Part shown: positions 43,401-50,977 of the stretch, piece after piece | Layout of the letters: every line of letters starts with the position of its first letter | How positions within the stretch are numbered: position 1 is the first letter of the stretch | Source: Agathobacter sp. | GTDB taxonomy: Bacteria; Bacillota; Clostridia; Lachnospirales; Lachnospiraceae | Assembly (NCBI GenBank): GCA_022775045.1 | Contig: JALFLB010000031.1 | Coordinates: forward strand, 62,001 to 126,000 | Reading direction: 5' to 3' | Length of the DNA stretch: 64,000 nt | The notes under the pieces: generated by a model | What the model was told of the DNA's origin: nothing | Database searches by the model: none | What the model saw: only the letters and a program-made list of their open reading frames with translations | Translations under genes and position numbers: made by a program

Positions 43401-44527
43401 TCACATTAAGTAAAGAATCAGTCAAGACACTGGCAGAGACAACCGCACAGAAGGATAACGGCATCAATACGGCGACCATTGAGCTTTCCAAAGCAACGGT
43501 CGAACTGGATCAAAAAGCATTGGAAACTCTGGCAGAACAGGCAAAGGGCACGCAGATACAGCTCATCGTGGAGGACAAGGATCGAAAGGAACTCAACAAC
43601 GCCCAGCAGGCTACGCTGGATCAGCATCAGGTAGCAACGACCTTTGAGGCATATTTCACCAGTGACGGGCAGCGTATCCATGATTTCAAGGGAGGAAAAG
43701 CAGTCGTTTCCATCGATTTTACACCGGAGGCAGGAAAAGACACCTGCTATTATCATATGGTTTACGTGGCAGAAAGCGGAGATATGACCCGCTACAAGAC
43801 AAAGTATGAAAAAGGCAAGCTGATGTTCACCACGACGCACTTCTCTGACTACGCGGTGATCTATGACACCGGTGAGAAGAACGAGACGGAGAAGCCATCG
43901 AAGGAGGAAGAGAAAAAGGAAGAAAGCGATGACACAGATGCCAAGATTACTATGGATACATCATACAGCAAACTGCGTCTGCGCATCCCCACCAGCACAA
44001 AGACAACGAATTTGCTAAAGTGGACGAAACAGACCGAGGCAGACGGCTATGTGATCTATGGCAATCATTGCAATACCGGAGAAAAGAAATACAGGATGGT
44101 ACAGCGTGTTGTGATTAAGGATGGCAGTACAACCACATGGATTGACAAAAACCTTGACGGTGGCACCTATTATAAGTATTACATCAAGGCCTATAAACTG
44201 GTAGGCGGTAAGAAGGTATGGATCGCCAAGTCCAAAGTGGTACATTCCACCACTGCCGGCGGCAAGTACGGTAATGCCAGGTCTGTCAGGGTAAATCAGA
44301 CGGACGTTTCCTTAAAGATCGGCAAAACATTTGCCATCAAGGCTGAGCAGATTGAGTGGGATAAGCCAATCCGAAAACATGTGGACATTCGTTACGAAAG
44401 CAGCGACACGAAGGTTGCCAGGGTTAACGCAGACGGTAAGATTACTGCAGCTGGCAAGGGCACCTGCTACATATACGTGTATGCACAGAACGGCATGTAC
44501 AAGAAGATTAAAGTTACCGTCAAGTGA
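40493..44527 (+). CDS. Giant secreted surface protein with lectin-like N-terminal part, 1344 aa
   Basis: The protein has a signal peptide (about 1-42, ending VYA). The N-terminal region (about 80-340) resembles a carbohydrate-binding fold around GDFKEIPWEDFVVNG, PNGVGEGWNTT and YYIEMNTTNPACLYQDL. MBG/Ig-like modules follow (AAPDTVYTGEAYKQAWVS, LSASDMTYTGNAYTG). Then comes a Gly/Ser linker of about 40 residues (about 865-905), a region with coiled or beta content, and the C-terminal module shared with the protein at 35070. No LPxTG motif or transmembrane anchor is seen. The two genes lie in tandem 107 bases apart and probably arose partly by duplication. Confidence 0.87.
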   Translation: MKKRTMKGMMMRRVFCSAMAFVMVFSSLVLPQGEITVYAEEEQSKEPNIDTWTPGGGVDNGTTSPSAIIATPADVSSYKATQIENGDFKEIPWEDFVVNGVTYTKGSTSGSGKITESFPNGVGEGWNTTEIQPYRGNLFEVWPTGSPLDPNETQKGSQEVNGDYYIEMNTTNPACLYQDLATQGGDVIKWTLQHAARNKHGFNEQRMYVTIGSPEIGADGKIVAATGIGIVSNNQIVDGINTNIREEGKAEYRYNGITTGAGVTAFVKSENDLEYLSVQKSDTEWHTVTGIYVVPQEQDITRFAFCADASSKSDSDNLNHLSGGNFLDNITFSTLIGSLKATKQEDNTVKVTGYWGDSDETKKLIVEFGDNKTENVDMSNVCGKYFEITIPKEMIGEAEKVSVYHEDYKTATKVVPITHEHTWTYEAGTGNNETNKIYAYCSDNNDHTCSYQQSSDTKVYLTLAAPDTVYTGEAYKQAWVSNWSITDSGLAAKPEIRYYCLNGSNETTLTGESNGGAASVGAAPKNAGRYRAEITIADGTDSSSIVTATKDFTISPLTIDTVAFTEPTAISGSVPSTTITTADNAFYTGSLSWNSSHGTFVYNETYKATVTITLKDENKNGCKFVSSINAPSGWSVKSVNDGVVVLTKDYKIKPKITSVTKPDVVTQLQNFTTQAAQLAELPASVAVTVEDGSKTSMAIDWKLKDNTTYSNGSQAENTFVWSIRSSEYTGYDTNGKTLKGEIKIKNPSHPPHRWIFEGQEKQLSAYCALAEAAGCTYDSANKLTLTLSASDMTYTGNAYTGASISTEGQSAWTAAGLEIPTIKYEGDTGTNYPLSDTAPTAVGNYKVVISVGEGQAEAAFKITSGESGSGSGSGGSGSSGSGSSSSGGGSGSGGSSESGTKPTTPTESFEIPVKNENTVKVEAEIKDGTANVSEITNETIEKVVNNKDAESKVDTITIDLSGAKQEVTGVTLSKESVKTLAETTAQKDNGINTATIELSKATVELDQKALETLAEQAKGTQIQLIVEDKDRKELNNAQQATLDQHQVATTFEAYFTSDGQRIHDFKGGKAVVSIDFTPEAGKDTCYYHMVYVAESGDMTRYKTKYEKGKLMFTTTHFSDYAVIYDTGEKNETEKPSKEEEKKEESDDTDAKITMDTSYSKLRLRIPTSTKTTNLLKWTKQTEADGYVIYGNHCNTGEKKYRMVQRVVIKDGSTTTWIDKNLDGGTYYKYYIKAYKLVGGKKVWIAKSKVVHSTTAGGKYGNARSVRVNQTDVSLKIGKTFAIKAEQIEWDKPIRKHVDIRYESSDTKVARVNADGKITAAGKGTCYIYVYAQNGMYKKIKVTVK
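43938..44527 (+). repeat. C-terminal module shared by the two giant proteins, copy 2
   Basis: This copy is highly similar to 39801-40385 at protein level (for example RLRIPTSTKTTN against RLRIPTTTKTTN). The nucleotide sequences have diverged at third positions, so the duplication is not recent or has been under selection. Confidence 0.85.
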
Positions 44528-44543
44528 TAGTAACTGAACAGGA

Positions 44544-44590
44544 ACAAAAAAGTCTCGCTCCATAAATTTTGTGGGGCGGGGCTTTTTTCA
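44544..44590 (+). terminator. Terminator after the second giant gene
   Basis: AAAAAGTCTCGCTCCA pairs with GTGGGGCGGGGCTTTTT across an A/T-rich loop (about 44545-44587), with a run of six Ts. Confidence 0.8.
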
Positions 44591-44656
44591 GAGAGAACCG
44601 GATCCCAAAGCAATCCCCCAAAACCGCAAAATCATGAAAACGGATTGCTTTAAAAT

Positions 44657-44685
44657 GCATATTGCGCGCAATTTCAGACATAATA
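44657..44685 (+). promoter_or_regulatory. Forespore (sigma-F/G)-type promoter candidate
   Basis: GCATA at 44657-44661, 17-bp spacer, CATAATA at 44679-44685, 32 bases before the coat-like gene. This is close to the sigma-G consensus GHATR-N18-CATWMTA. Confidence 0.5.
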
Positions 44686-44716
44686 AAAACGGAAATTATG
44701 AAGAAAGAGGTGCAAT

Positions 44717-45175
44717 ATGGTATTAACAGAAAAAGAGCAGACCACTATCGAGGATCTTCGGACACAGGAACAGTCCTGTATGGAGAAGTATAAAAGATAC
44801 GGCCAGGAAGCAAAGGATCCGGTTCTCCGCGATCTGTTTGGCAGACTGGAGAAGGAAGAGACGCAACATTATGAATCATTGGGACAGGTGTTGACAGGAT
44901 CGGTGCCGTCCTGCAACTGCAACGACAAGGATGGTGCCAAGTATGAGCCACAGGCAACTTACGATTCAATGACGAACTCGGAGGATAAGAAGAATGATTG
45001 CTTTCTGGCAACGGATTGCATTGGAACGGAGAAGATGGTTTCAGGCGAGTACAATTCCAACGTGTTTGTGTTCGGTGATACCAACGTGCGTAAGCTGCTG
45101 GCGGATATCCAGATTGAGGAGCAGAACCATGCAGAGATGCTCTATAAATATAAGACTGTGAATGGAATGGCTTAA
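44717..45175 (+). CDS. Spore coat protein-like (ferritin-like) protein
   Basis: The 152-residue protein is helical and resembles CotF/ferritin-like spore coat proteins of Clostridia. The N-terminal helix pair is TIEDLRTQEQSCMEKYKRYGQEA and RLEKEETQHYESLGQVL. A Cys/Asn-rich linker (SCNCNDKDG) and a second helix pair follow, including IEEQNHAEMLY. The Glu and His placements recall di-metal ferritin-like sites, but they are incomplete. A forespore-type promoter precedes it and a clean terminator follows, so it is monocistronic. A sporulation-stage role is likely; the position within the spore is unknown. Confidence 0.78.
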   Translation: MVLTEKEQTTIEDLRTQEQSCMEKYKRYGQEAKDPVLRDLFGRLEKEETQHYESLGQVLTGSVPSCNCNDKDGAKYEPQATYDSMTNSEDKKNDCFLATDCIGTEKMVSGEYNSNVFVFGDTNVRKLLADIQIEEQNHAEMLYKYKTVNGMA

Positions 45176-45182
45176 GGCTTGT

Positions 45183-45217
45183 GAAGACGGGGTATCCCGT
45201 CTTCTTTTTCTTTTTAC
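45183..45217 (+). terminator. Terminator after the coat protein-like gene
   Basis: GAAGACGGG and CCCGTCTTC arms (45183-45191, 45196-45204), loop GTAT, tail TTTTTCTTTTT. The tail overlaps the first repeat of the next promoter. Confidence 0.9.
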
Positions 45218-45267
45218 AAAACCATTACAAAAATATGGTGGTGATTCTTACAAAACTTTTTTATGAT
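45213..45267 (+). promoter_or_regulatory. Pho-type promoter: direct repeats plus -10
   Basis: TTTACA (45213-45218), ATTACA (45224-45229) and CTTACA (45247-45252) have start-to-start spacings of 11 and 23 bp, and TATGAT lies at 45262-45267. There is no good -35, as expected for a PhoP-activated promoter. The same spacing occurs before pstS (63455-63509). Confidence 0.7.
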
Positions 45268-45322
45268 TCTTTCAGACATGTAGAGAACATGTAGGAAAAA
45301 TTCATTTAAGAGGAGATAAGAA

Positions 45323-47074
45323 ATGAAGAAAAAAGTATTACGTATTACCGCAGGTGCATTGTCATCCGCAATGTTGATTGGAATGTGTGCAACAGGCATT
45401 CCGGCAAAAGTGACAGCAGCAACAGAGCATTGGAATGATGCTTCACAGGAAGCAACGGATTGGAATAATTGGAAGAAAAACTGGGCTTCCTATAGCAGTG
45501 ATTATGAGCATGTATCCATGACTCCGGGAGTTGATGAGACACAGTTGAATTATGCATGGTACAGCCATACGGCGGAAACACCTGTTGTCCGTATCGCAAC
45601 AAAGCAGAATATGGATGGTGCAAAGGAATTCAACGGTACACAGACGGAGGCAGTGACAGTAGGAAATGTGAAATACTATTCCAATAAAGTAACCGTTACA
45701 GATCTTAAGGAAAATACCAGATACTATTATCAGGTATTTCAAAATGGCAAGTGGCAGGATGCTCAGACATACACAACGAAATCATTTTCGAGCTTTTCGT
45801 TCCTCTATGTAGGAGATCCGCAGATTGGCGCTTCCAAAAAGCAAACCAGCAGTGAAAATGAGACAATGAATTCAAAAGCTGATGCTTCGGCAGAGGATAA
45901 TCTGGCAGCCAGAAATGATGGGTATAATTGGAATAAGGTGCTTAAGGAGGCTCTCGAGGATCATCCGGATGTCAGCTTTATGGTATCTGCCGGTGATCAG
46001 GTAAATGACGGAAAGAACGAGCGCGAATATGCAGCATATCTTGGAGCAGAAGCACTGACTTCTCTTCCGGTTGCAACAACAATCGGAAATCATGATTCCA
46101 GCTCGAACCAGTACACAATGCATTATAATAATCCAAATACATTTAAGGATACCGATGTAAACTACATTCAGGGAAAGACAGAGGCCGGGACCGATTACTA
46201 CTATACCTACGGCAATGTTTTATTTATTGTACTGGATACCAACAATTACAACTGTGCGACACATGAGAATGTCATCAAGAAGGCGGTTGAAGAGAATAAG
46301 GACGCAAAATGGCGTATTGTTATGTTCCATCAGGATATCTATGGCAGTGGCTATGATCATTCGGATTCCGACGGTATGATTCTACGTACCCAGCTCACTC
46401 CGCTGATGGATAAGTACAAGATTGATGTGGTACTGCAGGGACATGACCATACGTACTCAAGAACTTATCAGCTTGAGGGAGATGGAAAGAATCATACTGC
46501 TTATGGAAAGGATGCAGATCTGACATCTTCAGAATTCCTTGCACAGAACAATTGTTATGAGATAGTGAGTGATACGGTTGATGGAAAGATTGTAAACCCG
46601 GACGGAACGGTATATCTGGAAGCAAACTCTGCAACTGGTTCGAAATTCTATAACCTGATTGCAACACAGCAGGATTACATTTCTGAGCGCAGTCAGACCT
46701 GGACACCTTCGTACTCTGTAGTAAGTGTGACGAATAACAGCCTTTCTGTAACGGTATATGATACGACAACCCGTCAGGAACTTAAAGGTTCTTCGACTTA
46801 TACAATCGTGAAAGAGCCGCAGAAGCAGACAATTACAACTGCAAAGAGCTCCTACACCAAAACCGTAGGAGCCAAAGCATTCAAATTAAGTGCGAAGGCA
46901 AAGACCAAACTCACCTATACTACTTCGAATAAAAAGGTAGCAACCGTAGATAAGAACGGCAAGGTAACGATCAAGGGTGCCGGAATTGCAACCATTACCA
47001 TTAAGGCGGCAGCAACAGAAAAGTATAAGGCAGCAACAAAAAAGATTACCATTAAAGTTACCGGAAAGAAGTGA
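45323..47074 (+). CDS. Secreted purple acid phosphatase-like metallophosphoesterase
   Basis: The 583-residue exported enzyme has a signal peptide (about 1-33), then a fibronectin-like N-terminal domain of the purple acid phosphatase type (about 60-150). The calcineurin-like domain carries YVGDPQIG, SAGDQVNDG, IGNHDSS, MFHQDIYG and GHDHTYSR, the metal-binding blocks in order. A C-terminal Ig-like domain (about 500-583; TSNKKVATVDKNGKV) ends ITIKVTGKK. It should release phosphate from phosphomonoesters outside the cell. The promoter carries PhoP-type repeats, consistent with induction in low phosphate. The ribosome site is AAGAGGAGA. Confidence 0.92.
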   Translation: MKKKVLRITAGALSSAMLIGMCATGIPAKVTAATEHWNDASQEATDWNNWKKNWASYSSDYEHVSMTPGVDETQLNYAWYSHTAETPVVRIATKQNMDGAKEFNGTQTEAVTVGNVKYYSNKVTVTDLKENTRYYYQVFQNGKWQDAQTYTTKSFSSFSFLYVGDPQIGASKKQTSSENETMNSKADASAEDNLAARNDGYNWNKVLKEALEDHPDVSFMVSAGDQVNDGKNEREYAAYLGAEALTSLPVATTIGNHDSSSNQYTMHYNNPNTFKDTDVNYIQGKTEAGTDYYYTYGNVLFIVLDTNNYNCATHENVIKKAVEENKDAKWRIVMFHQDIYGSGYDHSDSDGMILRTQLTPLMDKYKIDVVLQGHDHTYSRTYQLEGDGKNHTAYGKDADLTSSEFLAQNNCYEIVSDTVDGKIVNPDGTVYLEANSATGSKFYNLIATQQDYISERSQTWTPSYSVVSVTNNSLSVTVYDTTTRQELKGSSTYTIVKEPQKQTITTAKSSYTKTVGAKAFKLSAKAKTKLTYTTSNKKVATVDKNGKVTIKGAGIATITIKAAATEKYKAATKKITIKVTGKK

Positions 47075-47082
47075 TAGAACGG

Positions 47083-48213
47083 ATGAAGAAAAATTGGAAA
47101 AGAATCGCAGCAGGAACCCTATGTCTCGTAGGGTTCCTGCTCCTGTTAGTAAAAGTAAATGAATTTGAAAAGACTCCGTTGATCTCTACAGATGGACAGT
47201 CTTATGAGAAGGCAATTGTTACAAAGATTACAAAGGACAATCTGGCGGAGGATGGAAACCGCTATGGGACGCAGGAGGTCCGGGTGCAGGTAAAAACCGG
47301 TCAGTTCGCAGGGCAGGAGTTTGATGCCATTAATCCGAACGGTTCACTGTTCGGTGCGGATTGCGAGGTTGGGACTCGTGTGATTGTCATCGTGAGCGCG
47401 ACAGGAGACAATGCAGTGGTCACGGTATACAGTCTTGACCGTACATCCATCATCTATCTTTTTGCCATGTTTTTTGCTCTGGTGGTGTGCCTGCTTGGCG
47501 GAAAGAAAGGCATCAAATCTGTAATGAGCCTTGTTTTTGCAGGAATCTGCATTATTTACCTGATGTTTCCACTGATGTATCGGGGCATATCGCCGATTCT
47601 GATCACAATTATAGTGGCACTGCTTACAACGATTATGACTCTTGGTTTACTGGGGGGATTTTCTGCAAAGACGGCAGCTGCAATTGTCGGAACCACGAGC
47701 GGTGTCGTAATCGCGGCAATTGCGGCCTTGGTTTTTGGTAAAGCTGCCGGAATCACCGGGTATAATGTTTCAGATATCGAAACACTAAGTTATGTGGCGC
47801 AGAACAGTCAAATTCGGATTGGACAGCTGCTTTTTGCAGGAATTATTATTTCGGCTCTTGGCGCGACGATGGATGTGGGGATGTCAATTTCTTCTACGAT
47901 TCAGGAGCTGCATGAAAGAAATCCGGAACTTGGAGGGAAAGAATTGTTTCTCTCTGGTATCCGTGTGGGACGGGATATGATGGGGACTATGACAAACACA
48001 TTGATCTTTGCTTATGTGGGAGGGGCTCTTTCGACGCTTGTCACAAATTATGCCTATGATTTGAGTTATAATCAGCTGATGAATTCCTACACAATCGGTA
48101 TTGAAATTATGCAGGGTTTATCGGGAAGTCTTGGAGTTGTTCTTACCGTGCCGGTTACCGCAGCAGTTGCGGCAATACTGATTGGGGGAAGTGCTGAGAA
48201 AAAGAGTTGCTAA
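47083..48213 (+). CDS. YibE/F-family membrane protein
   Basis: The 376-residue protein has an N-terminal transmembrane helix (about 8-24), a beta-rich extracytoplasmic domain (about 35-125) and seven or so further helices. These include IGQLLFAGIIISALGATMDVGMSISSTIQEL, the conserved core of YibE/F proteins. Their function is unknown; a transport role has been suggested. It begins near the stop of the phosphatase. GTG 47071 overlaps that stop, while ATG 47083 starts a more typical MKKNWKRIAAG end. A perfect 12-bp hairpin lies inside codons about 9-20. It may belong to the phosphate-responsive transcript. Confidence 0.85.
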   Translation: MKKNWKRIAAGTLCLVGFLLLLVKVNEFEKTPLISTDGQSYEKAIVTKITKDNLAEDGNRYGTQEVRVQVKTGQFAGQEFDAINPNGSLFGADCEVGTRVIVIVSATGDNAVVTVYSLDRTSIIYLFAMFFALVVCLLGGKKGIKSVMSLVFAGICIIYLMFPLMYRGISPILITIIVALLTTIMTLGLLGGFSAKTAAAIVGTTSGVVIAAIAALVFGKAAGITGYNVSDIETLSYVAQNSQIRIGQLLFAGIIISALGATMDVGMSISSTIQELHERNPELGGKELFLSGIRVGRDMMGTMTNTLIFAYVGGALSTLVTNYAYDLSYNQLMNSYTIGIEIMQGLSGSLGVVLTVPVTAAVAAILIGGSAEKKSC

Positions 48214-48228
48214 GCAGCTCTTTTTTTA
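48202..48228 (+). terminator. Terminator overlapping the yibE/F stop codon
   Basis: AGAGTTGC and GCAGCTCT arms (about 48203-48220) around TAA, then seven Ts. Confidence 0.8.
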
Positions 48229-48241
48229 TTGCATACATATA

Positions 48242-48300
48242 TTGACAAAAGGAGTACAGCTGCTATAATAGAATTAAACATATGAACAATTACTCATATG
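48242..48300 (+). promoter_or_regulatory. Metal-efflux operon promoter with ArsR/SmtB-type operator
   Basis: TTGACA (48242-48247), 16-bp spacer, TATAAT (48264-48269). The palindrome CATATGA-N8-TCATATG lies at 48279-48300, at the expected transcription start. The imperfect ATATGAAC...TCATAT form is typical of ArsR/SmtB metal sensors, and such a sensor is encoded at the end of the operon. Confidence 0.75.
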
Positions 48301-48327
48301 ATTAAATAAAAAACGGAGGATTCTGTT

Positions 48328-48546
48328 ATGAAGAAAAGTTATAAGATTGAAGTGGATTGCGCAAACTGTGCAAATAAGATGGAAGAAGCGGCGAAGGCAA
48401 CCACAGGTGTTAAGGATGCAGTTGTGAATTTTATGACACTTAAGATGAATGTTGAGTTTGAGGATGGAGTAGATGCTAAGATGGTGATGAAGGATGTTCT
48501 CAAAAATTGTAAGAAAGTAGAAGACGACTGTGAGATCTATTTATAG
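48328..48546 (+). CDS. Free-standing heavy-metal-associated (HMA) domain protein
   Basis: This 72-residue ferredoxin-fold HMA protein has a CxxC-type site (C11 and C14 in DCANCANK). The MTCxxC form of copper chaperones is altered. A C-terminal acidic/Cys region (CKKVEDDCEIYL) could give extra ligands. It probably delivers metal to the P-type ATPase encoded 10 bases downstream, which has no N-terminal HMA domain of its own, so the domain has been split off. CGGAGG is the ribosome site. Confidence 0.9.
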   Translation: MKKSYKIEVDCANCANKMEEAAKATTGVKDAVVNFMTLKMNVEFEDGVDAKMVMKDVLKNCKKVEDDCEIYL

Positions 48547-48555
48547 GAGAGGCAT

Positions 48556-50481
48556 ATGAATCAGAAACAGAAAAAAGTATTGATCCGTATTATTGTGGCA
48601 ACGGTTTTCTTAATTGGTTTTTCCGTTATGACTATGAAGTTTTCGATAAACCATCGGATGGAACTGGTGATGTTTTTGATCCCATATCTGGTCATTGGTT
48701 ATGATATTTTAAAAAAAGCCGGTAAGGGGATTATAAATAAGCAGGTATTTGATGAGAACTTTCTGATGGCGATTGCAACCATTGGTGCGATTGTACTGGG
48801 GGAATATAAAGAGGGTGTAGCTGTTATGCTCTTTTACCAAATCGGTGAGCTGTTTCAAAGCTACGCAGTCGGAAAAAGCCGCCGTAATATTAGTGAACTG
48901 ATGGATATTCGTCCGGATTATGCAAATATTGAGCGGGATGGGCAGCTGGAAAAGGTGGATCCGGATGAGGTTCCTGTTGGCACAGTAATCATTGTAATGC
49001 CGGGGGAGAAGATCCCGATTGATGGTATTGTTGTGGAAGGAAGTTCGACGCTAAACACGAGTGCACTGACCGGGGAGAGTGTTCCCCGCGAGGTGGCAGC
49101 CGGAGAGGAAATCGTGAGTGGCTGCATTAATTTGTCGGGACTACTTAGGATTCGGACAACAAAAGAGTTTGGGGAATCCACGGTGTCCAGGATTTTGGAT
49201 CTGGTCGAGAATGCAAGTTCAAAAAAGTCACGGTCTGAGAATTTTATTTCGAAGTTCGCACATTATTATACACCGGCAGTGTGCTATGGAGCATTGGCGC
49301 TTGCAGTGGTTCCACCACTTATAAGGATGGGATTTTGGGGACTCCCGGCTGATTTTGGTGTGTGGATTTACCGAGCACTGACATTTCTGGTCATCAGCTG
49401 TCCGTGTGCACTTGTAATCAGTATCCCACTCAGCTTTTTTGCAGGGATCGGCGGAGCGAGTGCGAAGGGAATTTTGATTAAAGGGTCCAATTATCTTGAG
49501 GCACTTGCTAAGACAAAGACAGTCGTGTTTGACAAGACAGGGACAATCACACAGGGGGTATTTGAGGTGTGTGGGATTCATGAGAATTCCTGCGAGTCAG
49601 GTAATTGTCCGAAGAAGTCGGGACACACGATAGGGTCTGAACAGGAGGAAGCGTTGCTTGAATATGCGGCACTGGCAGAATGCCACAGTACGCATCCAAT
49701 CAGTCTCAGTCTGCAGAAAGCATACGGAAAGAAGCTGGATTACAGCAGAGTAAAGGGCGTGCAGGAAATCAGTGGTCACGGAGTGATTGCGGAGGTAGAC
49801 GGACATCAGGTTGCTGCTGGAAATGATAAGTTGATGAAGAAGCAGGGGATTTCTTATCGTGATTGTAGTGGAACAGGAACCATAGTACATCTTGCTGTTG
49901 ATGGAGAGTATGCGGGACATATTTTGATTTCTGATGTGGTAAAGCCTCATGCGGCGGATGCGGTGAAGGCACTTAAGGATGTAGGAGTGCACCGACTTGT
50001 CATGCTGACAGGTGATGATGACAAGGTTGCGGCCCATGTAGCTGCTGCAGTGGGAATTAGCGAGGTGCACAGCCGGTTACTGCCCGCAGATAAAGTCGCA
50101 AAGGTGGAAGAATTTTTGGCACAGAAAAAGGAAAAAGAGACACTTGCTTTTGTCGGGGACGGAATCAACGATGCGCCAGTACTCTCCCGGGCCGATATCG
50201 GGATTGCAATGGGGGCACTTGGCTCCGATGCGGCAATTGAGGCGGCAGATATTGTGCTGATGGATGATGACCCGCTCAAGATTGCCACAGCCATTCGTAT
50301 TGCAAAAAAATGTCTTCGTATCGTGTATGAGAACATCTATTTTGCAATTGGCGTCAAGTTCATCTGTCTTTTGCTGGGGGCACTTGGGATTGCCAATATG
50401 TGGGTCGCAATTTTTGCAGATGTTGGAGTTATGGTGATTGCGGTGATAAATGCCATTCGCGCACTTTTTGTGAGAAAATAG
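48556..50481 (+). CDS. Heavy-metal-translocating P1B-type ATPase (Zn/Cd/Pb type)
   Basis: The 641-residue efflux pump has the CPC ion-pathway motif (SCPCALVIS), TGES actuator loop (LTGESVPRE), phosphorylation site DKTGTIT and HP locus (ECHSTHPIS). The hinge is VGDGINDAPVL, with the MGALGSDAAIEAADIVLM end. The C-terminal helix pair and the sequence type indicate zinc, cadmium or lead rather than copper. There is no fused N-terminal HMA domain; the preceding small protein may replace it. The region after DKTGT includes a Cys/His insertion (HENSCESGNCPKKSGH), perhaps an extra metal site. It lies between the HMA gene and the ArsR gene. Confidence 0.94.
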   Translation: MNQKQKKVLIRIIVATVFLIGFSVMTMKFSINHRMELVMFLIPYLVIGYDILKKAGKGIINKQVFDENFLMAIATIGAIVLGEYKEGVAVMLFYQIGELFQSYAVGKSRRNISELMDIRPDYANIERDGQLEKVDPDEVPVGTVIIVMPGEKIPIDGIVVEGSSTLNTSALTGESVPREVAAGEEIVSGCINLSGLLRIRTTKEFGESTVSRILDLVENASSKKSRSENFISKFAHYYTPAVCYGALALAVVPPLIRMGFWGLPADFGVWIYRALTFLVISCPCALVISIPLSFFAGIGGASAKGILIKGSNYLEALAKTKTVVFDKTGTITQGVFEVCGIHENSCESGNCPKKSGHTIGSEQEEALLEYAALAECHSTHPISLSLQKAYGKKLDYSRVKGVQEISGHGVIAEVDGHQVAAGNDKLMKKQGISYRDCSGTGTIVHLAVDGEYAGHILISDVVKPHAADAVKALKDVGVHRLVMLTGDDDKVAAHVAAAVGISEVHSRLLPADKVAKVEEFLAQKKEKETLAFVGDGINDAPVLSRADIGIAMGALGSDAAIEAADIVLMDDDPLKIATAIRIAKKCLRIVYENIYFAIGVKFICLLLGALGIANMWVAIFADVGVMVIAVINAIRALFVRK

Positions 50482-50497
50482 CAAGCGAGGAAAAAAG

Positions 50498-50866
50498 ATG
50501 AAAGAAGAATATATGCAGGACGATTGCTGCAGTGAAGTCAAGGTACATGAGGAACTGTTAAAAATAGTGAATGACACCATGCCGGAGGAGACGGAACTTT
50601 ACGATCTGGCAGAACTTTTCAAAGTGTTTGGAGATTCCACCCGAATCCGTATCCTTTTTGTCCTTTTTGAGGTGGAGGTGTGCGTATGCGATCTGGCAGA
50701 GGCTCTTAATATGACACAGTCGGCAATCTCTCATCAGCTTCGCATTTTAAAACAGAATAAGCTTGTAAAAAGCCGCCGGCAAGGAAAATCTGTTTTTTAT
50801 TCCCTTGCGGATGAGCATGTGCGCAGTATTATTGCGCAGGGGCGTGAGCATATTGAAGAAGAGTAA
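50498..50866 (+). CDS. ArsR/SmtB-family metal-sensing repressor (CadC-like)
   Basis: The 122-residue winged-helix repressor should leave DNA when it binds metal. It carries both known site types. An alpha3N-like soft-metal site is suggested by C10, C11 and the C62/C64 pair in EVCVCDLAEAL. A complete alpha5 zinc site is formed by D105, H107, H118 and E121, spaced exactly as in SmtB. The recognition helix is TQSAISHQLRILKQNKLV. It is the last gene of the HMA-ATPase operon, with AGCGAGG as ribosome site, and probably binds the palindrome at 48279-48300. Confidence 0.93.
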   Translation: MKEEYMQDDCCSEVKVHEELLKIVNDTMPEETELYDLAELFKVFGDSTRIRILFVLFEVEVCVCDLAEALNMTQSAISHQLRILKQNKLVKSRRQGKSVFYSLADEHVRSIIAQGREHIEEE

Positions 50867-50977
50867 TGGGATAAGTTATTCTTAATAATTGTTTAAGTTT
50901 CCTTAAAGATTCGCATTTTCCGAATATGAACTGCTATAATGAATAAAAATCGAATTATGTGCTAAGGAGGATGCAAT

